Below, in pieces: positions 7,928 through 14,105 of a stretch of 32,986 nucleotides of DNA. The stretch lies in assembly GCA_035555855.1 (NCBI GenBank), contig DATMGD010000022.1, positions 1 through 32,986 of the forward strand. Direction: 5' to 3'. The notes beneath the pieces were generated by a model. The model had not been told where the DNA came from. It saw only the letters and a program-made list of their open reading frames with translations, and did no database searches. A program made the translations under genes and the position numbers. This DNA comes from Palsa-892 sp035555855. Lineage in GTDB: Bacteria > Pseudomonadota > Alphaproteobacteria > Rhizobiales > Xanthobacteraceae. Within the stretch, counting starts at the first letter, position 1. Every line of letters starts with the position of its first letter.

Positions 7928-8248
7928 ATGGCGTGGCTTTATCTGTTGGCGGCGGGTCTTTTTGAAATCGGCTGGGCGGTCGGCCTGAAATATACCGCGG
8001 GCTTCACCAGACTTGTGCCGTCGACATGGACGCTCGCGAGCATGATCCTGAGTCTTTGGCTCCTGGGGCTTGCGCTCAAGACGCTGCCGCTCGGCACGGC
8101 CTATGCGATCTGGACCGGCATCGGCACGATCGGCACCGTCATCCTCGGCATTCTGTGGCTCGGGGAATCGGCAACGGCGCTCAGGCTTGCCTGCATTGCG
8201 CTGATCGTCATCGGCATCGCCGGCCTCAAACTGGTGTCACCCGAATGA
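7928..8248 (+). CDS. gdx: SMR-family guanidinium exporter (Gdx/SugE)
   Basis: Proton-coupled exporter of guanidinium in the inner membrane, working as an antiparallel dimer. The ATG at 7928 is six bases after GGAG and gives 106 residues with four transmembrane helices. Features of the Gdx (SugE) rather than the EmrE branch are the N-terminal GLFEIGWAVGLKY block, which contains the essential membrane Glu13, and LPLGTAYAIWTGIGTIGTVILG in the third helix. A guanidine-II riboswitch lies immediately upstream and supports guanidinium as the substrate. The stop overlaps the start of the HIT gene (ATGA), so the two are translationally coupled. It appears complete. Confidence 0.94.
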   Translation: MAWLYLLAAGLFEIGWAVGLKYTAGFTRLVPSTWTLASMILSLWLLGLALKTLPLGTAYAIWTGIGTIGTVILGILWLGESATALRLACIALIVIGIAGLKLVSPE

Positions 8249-8655
8249 GCTTCACGATCGATCCGCGGCTTGCCGCCGAATCCCATTCGCTCGGAACGCT
8301 CTCGCTCTGCGAGGTGCTGCTCTGTGACGACGCGCGCTTCCCGTGGCTCATCCTCGTGCCGAGGAAAGAGAACCTCGTCGAGATCATCGATCTCTCTGAT
8401 GGCGAGCGCACGATGCTAATGGACGACATCACCGACGCCTCGCGGGCGCTTAAGTCGCTCACCAATTGCCACAAGCTCAATGTCGGAGCGCTCGGCAACC
8501 AGGTGCGGCAACTGCATGTCCACGTCGTCGCGCGCTTCGAGAATGACGCCGCCTGGGCGGGCCCGGTGTGGGGCAAGGGTACGCGTGTGCCTTACGAGAA
8601 AGCGGCCCGCGACGATTTGACGAAGAAGTTACAGGCATCGCTGCAGCTCGGTTAG
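8245..8655 (+). CDS. HIT-family protein, first His of the triad replaced
   Basis: Histidine-triad proteins are nucleotide hydrolases or transferases acting on nucleotide phosphoramidates and dinucleoside polyphosphates. The 136-residue protein starts at the ATG at 8245, overlapping the gdx stop by four bases. The core motif reads Q89-L-H91-V-H93-V-V, so the first His of H-x-H-x-H is Gln while the central, nucleophilic His and the last His remain. A C-terminal AAWAGPVWG segment is typical of a proteobacterial subgroup. I infer that it is still catalytic, but the substrate is unknown. It sits between gdx and nudC, the latter another nucleotide hydrolase, and may share control by the guanidine riboswitch. 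Confidence 0.88.
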   Translation: MSFTIDPRLAAESHSLGTLSLCEVLLCDDARFPWLILVPRKENLVEIIDLSDGERTMLMDDITDASRALKSLTNCHKLNVGALGNQVRQLHVHVVARFENDAAWAGPVWGKGTRVPYEKAARDDLTKKLQASLQLG

Positions 8656-8694
8656 TTGCGCGCCGCCTGTCAGCATGCGAGCGTTACGGCGTTC

Positions 8695-9645
8695 ATGACG
8701 AAATCGTTTTCCACTCGCGCTCTCACCTCGCTTGGCTATATCGGCTCGAAGCTCGACCGCATTTCGGAACAGCGGCGCGACCGCGCGCGTATTGAAGCCG
8801 CGATGCGCCACGCCGATGCGGGCGTCTATGCGCTCGCGGGTGACATCATCCTCCTCAGGAAGCGGGGCGATGCGCTCGATCCGCTACTCTCGCCCGCCGA
8901 AGCGCACGCTTTTGGCGAGCCGTTGCAGACGATGTTCGTCGGGCTTGCGGGCGAAGCCGGCCGTTCGGCCATTTCGATCGCGCCGGAGACGGCCGAACAG
9001 GCGAAGGCGAGCGGCGGCTATGCCGCGATCGATCTGCGCTCAATCGCGGTACAGGGGCTTGCGCACGAGCACCTGCCGGCGCTCGCGAGCGCCAAATCCG
9101 TTCTTCTGTGGCATGCCGGTCATCGCTTCTGCGCCAACTGCGGCACGCCGACCAAAACCATCGAGGCGGGCTGGCGGCGCGACTGTCCGAATTGCGGCGA
9201 GCATCATTTTCCGCGCGTCGATCCGTGCGTCATCATGCTCGCGATCGACGGCGAGCGGTGTCTGCTCGGCCGGTCGCACCGGTTTCTTCCGAACATGTGG
9301 TCTTGCCTCGCGGGGTTTGTGGAACCCGGCGAGAGTTTCGAGGAATCCGTTCGGCGCGAAACGATGGAGGAAGCGGGCATCGAAATCGGCGATATGCGCT
9401 ATTTCACTTCGCAGCCGTGGCCGTTTCCGATGTCGATGATGGTCGCCTTCCATGCGGAGGCGAAGACCACGGAACTTCGCATCGACGAGAAAGAGCTCGA
9501 CGGCGCCCGCTGGTTCGATCGCGACGAATTGCGGTTGATGTTCGCGGGCAAGCACCCGGACGGCCTGTTCGTGCCGCCTTCGGTCGCCATCGCGCATCAC
9601 ATCATTCGGGCCTATGTCGAGAACGGCGCCGCCGTGCTCGCTTAA
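8695..9645 (+). CDS. nudC: NAD(+) diphosphatase / RNA NAD-decapping hydrolase NudC
   Basis: Nudix hydrolase that splits NADH into NMNH and AMP and removes NAD caps from RNA 5' ends. I use the ATG at 8695, giving 316 residues; the TTG directly after the HIT stop is less likely. A zinc ribbon has Cys146, Cys149, Cys164 and Cys167. The Nudix box runs from Gly197 to Ile219 with the full GX5EX7REUXEEXGU pattern (core RRETMEEAGI). SQPWPFP at 229-235 is the NudC-specific motif that marks NADH specificity. The start is 39 bases after the HIT gene and it is probably the last gene of the gdx transcript. The convergent pheA ends only nine bases beyond its stop. Confidence 0.95.
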   Translation: MTKSFSTRALTSLGYIGSKLDRISEQRRDRARIEAAMRHADAGVYALAGDIILLRKRGDALDPLLSPAEAHAFGEPLQTMFVGLAGEAGRSAISIAPETAEQAKASGGYAAIDLRSIAVQGLAHEHLPALASAKSVLLWHAGHRFCANCGTPTKTIEAGWRRDCPNCGEHHFPRVDPCVIMLAIDGERCLLGRSHRFLPNMWSCLAGFVEPGESFEESVRRETMEEAGIEIGDMRYFTSQPWPFPMSMMVAFHAEAKTTELRIDEKELDGARWFDRDELRLMFAGKHPDGLFVPPSVAIAHHIIRAYVENGAAVLA

Positions 9646-9654
9646 GCCTGCTTC

Positions 9655-10515
9655 CTAAGCCTCTTTGGCCGAAGCCTTGATGCGATATTCGTGTGCGGGA
9701 TAAACGCCGAGGATCTTCATCTCGGCGGAATAAAACGCCAGCTCTTCCAGCGCGAGCTTGACCGAGCGATCTTCCGGATGACCTTCGACATCGGCATAGA
9801 ATTGCGTTGCCGAGAACGAGCCGCCGAGCTGATACGACTCGAGCTTGGTCATGTTGACGCCGTTGGTCGCGAAGCCGCCGAGCGCCTTGTAGAGCGCGGC
9901 CGGCACGTTGCGCACCCGGAACACGAAGGTCGTGACGGTCAGGCCGTTGCCTTGCGGCGCCCAATCTGGTTCACGCGACAGTACGATGAAGCGCGTCGTG
10001 TTGTGCGCCTCGTCCTCGATATTTTCCTGCAAGAGATCGAGCCCGTAGATCTCGCCGGCGAGCTTCGATGCGATGGCGGCGCGCGACTTGTCACCGGCTT
10101 CGGCGATCTGCCGTGCGGAGCCCGCGGTATCGGCGCCGATCACCGGCGTGAGGCCAAGCTTGCGGATGACGTTCCGGCACTGGCCGAGCGCCATGATGTG
10201 ACTCTGCACCGATTTGAGGTCTTCGATCTTCGCACCCTTCACACCGAGAAGCTGGTGATTAATCGGCAGGAAGTACTCCGCGATGATGTTGAGGTTCGAG
10301 CGCGGCATCAGATGGTGAATGTCGGCGACGCGGCCGGCGACCGAATTCTCGACCGGGATCATCGCGAGATCCGCTTCCTTGTTCGAGACGGCTGCGAAGG
10401 CGTCCTCGAAGGTCGCGCAAGGCACCGGCTGATAATCGGGATAAACGTCGCGCGCGGCGGTATCCGAGTTCGCGCCCGGCTCGCCCTGATAGACGATGGT
10501 TTTCTTTTTGCTCAT
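9655..10515 (-). CDS. pheA: Prephenate dehydratase
   Basis: Converts prephenate to phenylpyruvate in phenylalanine synthesis, in the cytoplasm. The 286-residue protein is a stand-alone dehydratase without a chorismate mutase domain. The catalytic domain includes the QGEPGANS start (10-17), IPVENSVAG (53-61) and the essential TTRF motif (173-176). The C-terminal ACT regulatory domain (from about residue 190) holds NMTKLESYQ, the local form of the ESRP phenylalanine-binding motif, so feedback inhibition is likely. The start codon overlaps the kdsB stop by four bases (ATGA), so the two are coupled. The kdsB-pheA order is common in this bacterial order. Confidence 0.96.
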   Translation of the reverse strand: MSKKKTIVYQGEPGANSDTAARDVYPDYQPVPCATFEDAFAAVSNKEADLAMIPVENSVAGRVADIHHLMPRSNLNIIAEYFLPINHQLLGVKGAKIEDLKSVQSHIMALGQCRNVIRKLGLTPVIGADTAGSARQIAEAGDKSRAAIASKLAGEIYGLDLLQENIEDEAHNTTRFIVLSREPDWAPQGNGLTVTTFVFRVRNVPAALYKALGGFATNGVNMTKLESYQLGGSFSATQFYADVEGHPEDRSVKLALEELAFYSAEMKILGVYPAHEYRIKASAKEA

Positions 10516-11285
10516 GATCGGCTTGGGGATCGGCGTTTGGCGCGCAACAGCGCGCGCGCTTTTTCGAGTTCGGCGGGAGTATCGACGCCGAGCGGAACCG
10601 CGTCAACGATCGCGACATCGATGCGCATGCCCGCTTCCAGCGCGCGGAGCTGCTCGAGCTTCTCGCGTTTCTCGAGCGGCGACGGCTTGAGGCGCACGAA
10701 TTTCTCGAGTGCCGAGCGGCGATAGGCGTAAAGGCCGATGTGGTGATAGAGCGGCCCCTCGCCTGCCGGCGCCGTCGCGCGCGTAAAATAAAGCGCGCGC
10801 AGATGCCGCTTGCCGACGGAGCTACCGACCACCTTGACGATGTTCGGGTTTGTCCGGTCGGCGGCATTGTCGATCTCGGCCGCGACGGTCGCGATGTCCA
10901 CCGCCCTGTCCTTGAGCGGCGCAAGCGCCGCGCGGATCGTGGCGGGCTCGACCGTCGGCAGGTCGCCCTGCACGTTGACGATGAATTTCACTTTTTTCTT
11001 CGGGTCGATCTTTTCGAGTGCCTCGAAAATGCGGTCGGAGCCCGAAACATGCGAGACGCGCGTCATCACCGCCTGCCCGCCAACCCCTTCGACCGCTGCC
11101 TTGATGGCCGGATGGTCGGTCGCGACCCAGACGGGTCCGAGTTTTGCCTCCTCAGCGCGCCGAATCACCTGGGCGATCATCGGCAGGCCCGCAATTTCCG
11201 CGAGCGGCTTGCCCGGCAAGCGGGTTGAGGCAAGGCGCGCGGGGATCAGAACCAGCGTGCCGGACGGGATTTTCGAGCGAGCCAT
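10512..11285 (-). CDS. kdsB: 3-deoxy-manno-octulosonate cytidylyltransferase (CMP-KDO synthetase)
   Basis: Activates KDO with CTP to CMP-KDO for lipopolysaccharide inner-core assembly. The 257-residue protein opens with the nucleotide-binding signature IPARLASTRLPGKPL (14-28), followed by the ATDH segment (56-59) and the metal-binding NVQGD (105-109). SGSDRI and HIGLYAYRR, expected in the family, are also present. The ATG at 11285 is 156 bases from the divergent cytochrome c start. It overlaps pheA by four bases, so the two unrelated pathways share a transcript. The protein seems complete; the tail (RAKRRSPSRS) is short, basic and probably disordered. Confidence 0.95.
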   Translation of the reverse strand: MARSKIPSGTLVLIPARLASTRLPGKPLAEIAGLPMIAQVIRRAEEAKLGPVWVATDHPAIKAAVEGVGGQAVMTRVSHVSGSDRIFEALEKIDPKKKVKFIVNVQGDLPTVEPATIRAALAPLKDRAVDIATVAAEIDNAADRTNPNIVKVVGSSVGKRHLRALYFTRATAPAGEGPLYHHIGLYAYRRSALEKFVRLKPSPLEKREKLEQLRALEAGMRIDVAIVDAVPLGVDTPAELEKARALLRAKRRSPSRS

Positions 11286-11398
11286 GCGGACGTTCTAACA
11301 GGCGGAAAAGCCGGGCAAAAATGGAGGAAAGTAGGAGCGTTTCGTAGTTTATACGGGTTGCAAGGTATCGCACAAAGCGTTACCTCTGCCTCGTCCTT

Positions 11399-11424
11399 AG
11401 GGGGGCAACGTGGCTCCCCTTTTT
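11399..11424 (+). terminator. Terminator-like hairpin in the leader of the cytochrome c gene
   Basis: A run A-G6 at 11399-11405 pairs with CTCCCCT at 11414-11420 (one G-U pair; C11406-G11413 can add an eighth pair) and is followed by four more T. This has the form of an intrinsic terminator on the plus strand, yet it lies only 17 bases before the cytochrome c start codon. It may act as an attenuator or leader hairpin, or the real promoter may lie after or within it. No amino-acid-rich leader peptide is evident. Confidence 0.4.
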
Positions 11425-11441
11425 CATGGAATGGCTGCGGT

Positions 11442-12059
11442 ATGGACAGTTTCGAGCTCAATAAAATCATGGGAGCGGTGTTGGGCACGCTCCTCATCCT
11501 GCTCTCCCTGAACATTTTCGCCGACGGTATTTTCGCCGTGCACAAGCCCGCGAAGCCGGGCTTCGAAATTGCGGTTGCCGAAAGCGGCGGCGCAGCGGTC
11601 GCGGCGCCCGCCGAAAAGCAGGTTCCGATCGCCGATCTTCTCGCCAGCGCCAGCGCCGAAAAGGGCGCGGCTGTCTCCAAGAAGTGCGTCGCCTGCCACG
11701 AATTCAAGAAGGGTGGCCCGAACAAGGTCGGTCCCGACCTCTACGGCGTCGTCGGCCGCGAGCGCGCCCACCACGAGGGCTTCAACTACAGCGCCGGCAT
11801 GAAGGCCAAGCCCGGCAAGTGGACGTTCGAGGATCTCGATCACTTCCTCAACAATCCGCGCGGCTTCGTCCCCGGTACGGCGATGGCTTTCGCTGGCATC
11901 TCGAAGGCGACCGAGCGCGCCGACCTGATCGCCTATCTCAATACGCTGTCGGACAGCCCGCTGCCGTTGCCGAAGCCCGAGGCAAAAACAGAAGCACCGG
12001 CCGCACCCAAGGCTGACGCGCCGAAAGCCGACGCGCCCAAGGCCGAGCAGCCGAAGTAA
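11442..12059 (+). CDS. cycM: Membrane-anchored class I cytochrome c (CycM/c552 type)
   Basis: Electron carrier held to the periplasmic face of the inner membrane by its N-terminal helix, thought to link the bc1 complex with a terminal oxidase. I start it at the ATG at 11442 (MDSFELNKIM), giving 205 residues. An uncleaved anchor lies at about 8-32, followed by an Ala/Pro-rich linker. The heme site is Cys82-Val-Ala-Cys85-His86, and Met148 in GTAM is the likely sixth ligand. The order NKVGPDLYGVVGR and PGTAMAF is typical of mitochondrial-like cytochromes. The C-terminus carries a Lys/Ala/Pro tail with repeated ADAPK units after residue 177. A strong terminator follows the gene, so it is probably monocistronic. 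Confidence 0.93.
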   Translation: MDSFELNKIMGAVLGTLLILLSLNIFADGIFAVHKPAKPGFEIAVAESGGAAVAAPAEKQVPIADLLASASAEKGAAVSKKCVACHEFKKGGPNKVGPDLYGVVGRERAHHEGFNYSAGMKAKPGKWTFEDLDHFLNNPRGFVPGTAMAFAGISKATERADLIAYLNTLSDSPLPLPKPEAKTEAPAAPKADAPKADAPKAEQPK

Positions 12060-12090
12060 CGGCAAGACCGATTAGCGCCGCTTTTTGACA

Positions 12091-12120
12091 ACCGGGCCGC
12101 CTCGCGCGGCCCGGTTTTTT
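12091..12120 (+). terminator. Intrinsic terminator after the cytochrome c gene
   Basis: A perfect GC-rich stem (12092-12100 with 12106-12114, plus an A-T closing pair) has a five-base loop and is followed by six T. It starts 32 bases after the cytochrome stop. It is unidirectional and separates this gene from the peptide-transport operon. Confidence 0.95.
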
Positions 12121-12123
12121 CGT

Positions 12124-12181
12124 GCCAAATTGCTGCGCCAAATTACCCAAGTGTAATCTTGCCGCCGTGGTATCCCGGCGG
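12124..12181 (+). promoter_or_regulatory. Putative promoter and operator region of the peptide-import operon
   Basis: TTGCTG (12130-12135) and TGTAAT (12152-12157; 5 of 6 matches to -10) are 16 bases apart and may form the promoter. The same stretch holds a direct repeat of GCCAAATT (12124-12131 and 12137-12144), an inverted repeat ATTAC-N6-GTAAT (12142-12157) over the putative -10, and a hairpin CCGCCG/CGGCGG (12162-12181) near the transcript start. The inverted repeat could be an operator. No regulator gene is nearby to support that. Confidence 0.35.
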
Positions 12182-12245
12182 AAAAGCGTCATAATCCCCG
12201 CCGACATTGCTTCCCTATTGTTCCGCCGTTGATGGAGATTCCGGC

Positions 12246-14105
12246 TTGTCCGCCTGCCGCATTTTCACGCTGCTCGCCGCTCGCGCCCTCGCGCTTCTGA
12301 TCCCGATTTCATGCCTCTCATTTCCCGGCCATGCGCAGGAATGGCGGCACGGCGTTTCGCTGATGGGCGAACCGAAATACCCGGCGGGCTTCAAGCATTT
12401 CGACTATGTGAATCCGAATGCGCCGAAGGGCGGCCTCTTGCGCATGAGTGAGGAAGGCAGCTTCGACACCTTCAACACCGTGATCTCGCAAGGCACGCCG
12501 GCCGCCGGCACCAATCTTTTGTACGACTCCCTGATGAGCGGCTCGCTCGACGAGGTGGCGACCGAATACGGCTTGCTCGCCGAAAGCGTGAAATTCCCCG
12601 CCGACTTTTCCTCCGTCACCTACAAACTGCGCGCCGAAGCCAAATGGGCGGACGGCCAGCCGGTGACGCCAGAAGACGTCATCTGGACATTCGACACGTT
12701 GAAAAAGCTCAACCGCCGCCAGGAGTTCTATTACCGTCATGTCGTGAAGGCCGAGAAAACCGGCGAGCGCGAAATCACCTTCACCTTCGACGCACCCGGC
12801 AACCGCGAGCTGCCGCAGATCGTCGGCCAGATCGTCATCATGCCGAAGCACTGGTGGACCGGCAAAGACGCGAACGGCAAGCAGCGCGACATCGCCGCCG
12901 GTACGCTTGAGCCGCCGCTCGGCTCCGGTCCCTACCGGATCAAAAGCTTCATCGCCGGCCGCACCATTACGTATGAGCGCAACCCAAATTACTGGGGCAA
13001 GGACCTGCCGGTGAATGTCGGCAAGAATAATATCGGCGATATCCGCTACGAATATTATCGCGACGACACCGTGGAGCTCGAAGCACTCAAGGCCGACCAG
13101 TACGATTTCCGCGCCGAGAATTCGGCGAAAAACTGGGCCACCGCCTATGACTTCCCCGCCAAGCGCGAGGGCAAGGTCATTTTGCAGACGTTCCCCGAAC
13201 GCGCGCGTGGCATCATGCAGGCCTTCGTTTTCAACCTGCGGCGCGCGAAATTTCAGGATCCGCGCGTGCGGCTCGCATTCAACTATGCCCTCGATTTCGA
13301 GGACATGAACCGAACGCTGTTCTTCGGGCAATATTCCCGCATCAACAGCTACTTTGAGGGAAGCGAACTGAAATCGACGGGCCTGCCCGAGGGTAAAGAG
13401 CTCGAGATCCTCAATACAGTGCGCGACAAGGTGCCTCCGGAAGTTTTCACCAAGACCTACGAAGCACCGAAGGGCGGTACCGAGGAGGCGCGGCGCAACA
13501 ATCTTCGCCAGTCGCTGCGGCTGTTCAAGGAAGCCGGCTACGAGGTGAAAGACGGCAAGATGACCAACGTGAAGACCGGCGAGCCGTTCACCGTCGATAT
13601 CCTGCTGAACAGCCCGCCGATGGAGCGCGTCGCCCTCTTCTATAAGCCCGCGCTCGACCGGCTCGGAATCGGCGTGACGGTCCGCATCGTCGATAGCTCG
13701 CAATACGTCAACCGCGTCAGAAGCCGCGATTACGACATCATCGTTACGGGCTGGGCGCAGTCGCTTTCGCCCGGCAACGAGCAGCTCAGCTATTTCGGCT
13801 CGGAATCGGCCGACCGCGACGGCTCCTACAATTTCGCCGGCATCAAAAATCCGGCCGTCGACGAAATGATCAAGCGGGTGATCTTCGCCAAAGACCGCGA
13901 CGAACTTATCGCCGCCACCAAGGCGCTCGACCGCGTGCTCTTGTGGAATCAATATGTCGTGCCGATGTGGACGATCAGCTATTCGCGCACCGCGCGCTGG
14001 GATCGTTTCAGCTTCCCTGAGAAATTGCCGGCCTATTCCTACGGCTTCCCGTCGATCTGGTGGTACGACATGGCGAAGGCCGAAAAGACAGGCATCAAGC
14101 AGTGA
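12246..14105 (+). CDS. yejA: Periplasmic oligopeptide-binding protein, first of two (YejA-like, SBP family 5)
   Basis: Substrate-binding component of a peptide ABC importer. The best start is a TTG at 12246, eight bases after GGAG, which gives 619 residues. The frame is open 13 codons further upstream, but that part has no signal-peptide character. A Sec signal peptide ends near GHA-QE (about residue 32). The mature protein has the SBP_bac_5 layout, with FDYVNPNAPKGG near the N-terminus, YKLRAEAKWADGQPVTPEDV and PLGSGPYRI in the middle, and DPRVRLAFNYALD. The stop overlaps the GTG of the second binding protein. Substrate not shown; E. coli YejA carries microcin C and Brucella YejABEF affects antimicrobial-peptide resistance. 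Confidence 0.9.
   Translation: MSACRIFTLLAARALALLIPISCLSFPGHAQEWRHGVSLMGEPKYPAGFKHFDYVNPNAPKGGLLRMSEEGSFDTFNTVISQGTPAAGTNLLYDSLMSGSLDEVATEYGLLAESVKFPADFSSVTYKLRAEAKWADGQPVTPEDVIWTFDTLKKLNRRQEFYYRHVVKAEKTGEREITFTFDAPGNRELPQIVGQIVIMPKHWWTGKDANGKQRDIAAGTLEPPLGSGPYRIKSFIAGRTITYERNPNYWGKDLPVNVGKNNIGDIRYEYYRDDTVELEALKADQYDFRAENSAKNWATAYDFPAKREGKVILQTFPERARGIMQAFVFNLRRAKFQDPRVRLAFNYALDFEDMNRTLFFGQYSRINSYFEGSELKSTGLPEGKELEILNTVRDKVPPEVFTKTYEAPKGGTEEARRNNLRQSLRLFKEAGYEVKDGKMTNVKTGEPFTVDILLNSPPMERVALFYKPALDRLGIGVTVRIVDSSQYVNRVRSRDYDIIVTGWAQSLSPGNEQLSYFGSESADRDGSYNFAGIKNPAVDEMIKRVIFAKDRDELIAATKALDRVLLWNQYVVPMWTISYSRTARWDRFSFPEKLPAYSYGFPSIWWYDMAKAEKTGIKQ

Noticed and set aside
12318..13952. 544-residue open frame antisense to the first peptide-binding protein
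   Set aside because: Same codon-bias shadow effect; no motif, no ribosome site, and the sense frame has clear SBP family blocks.
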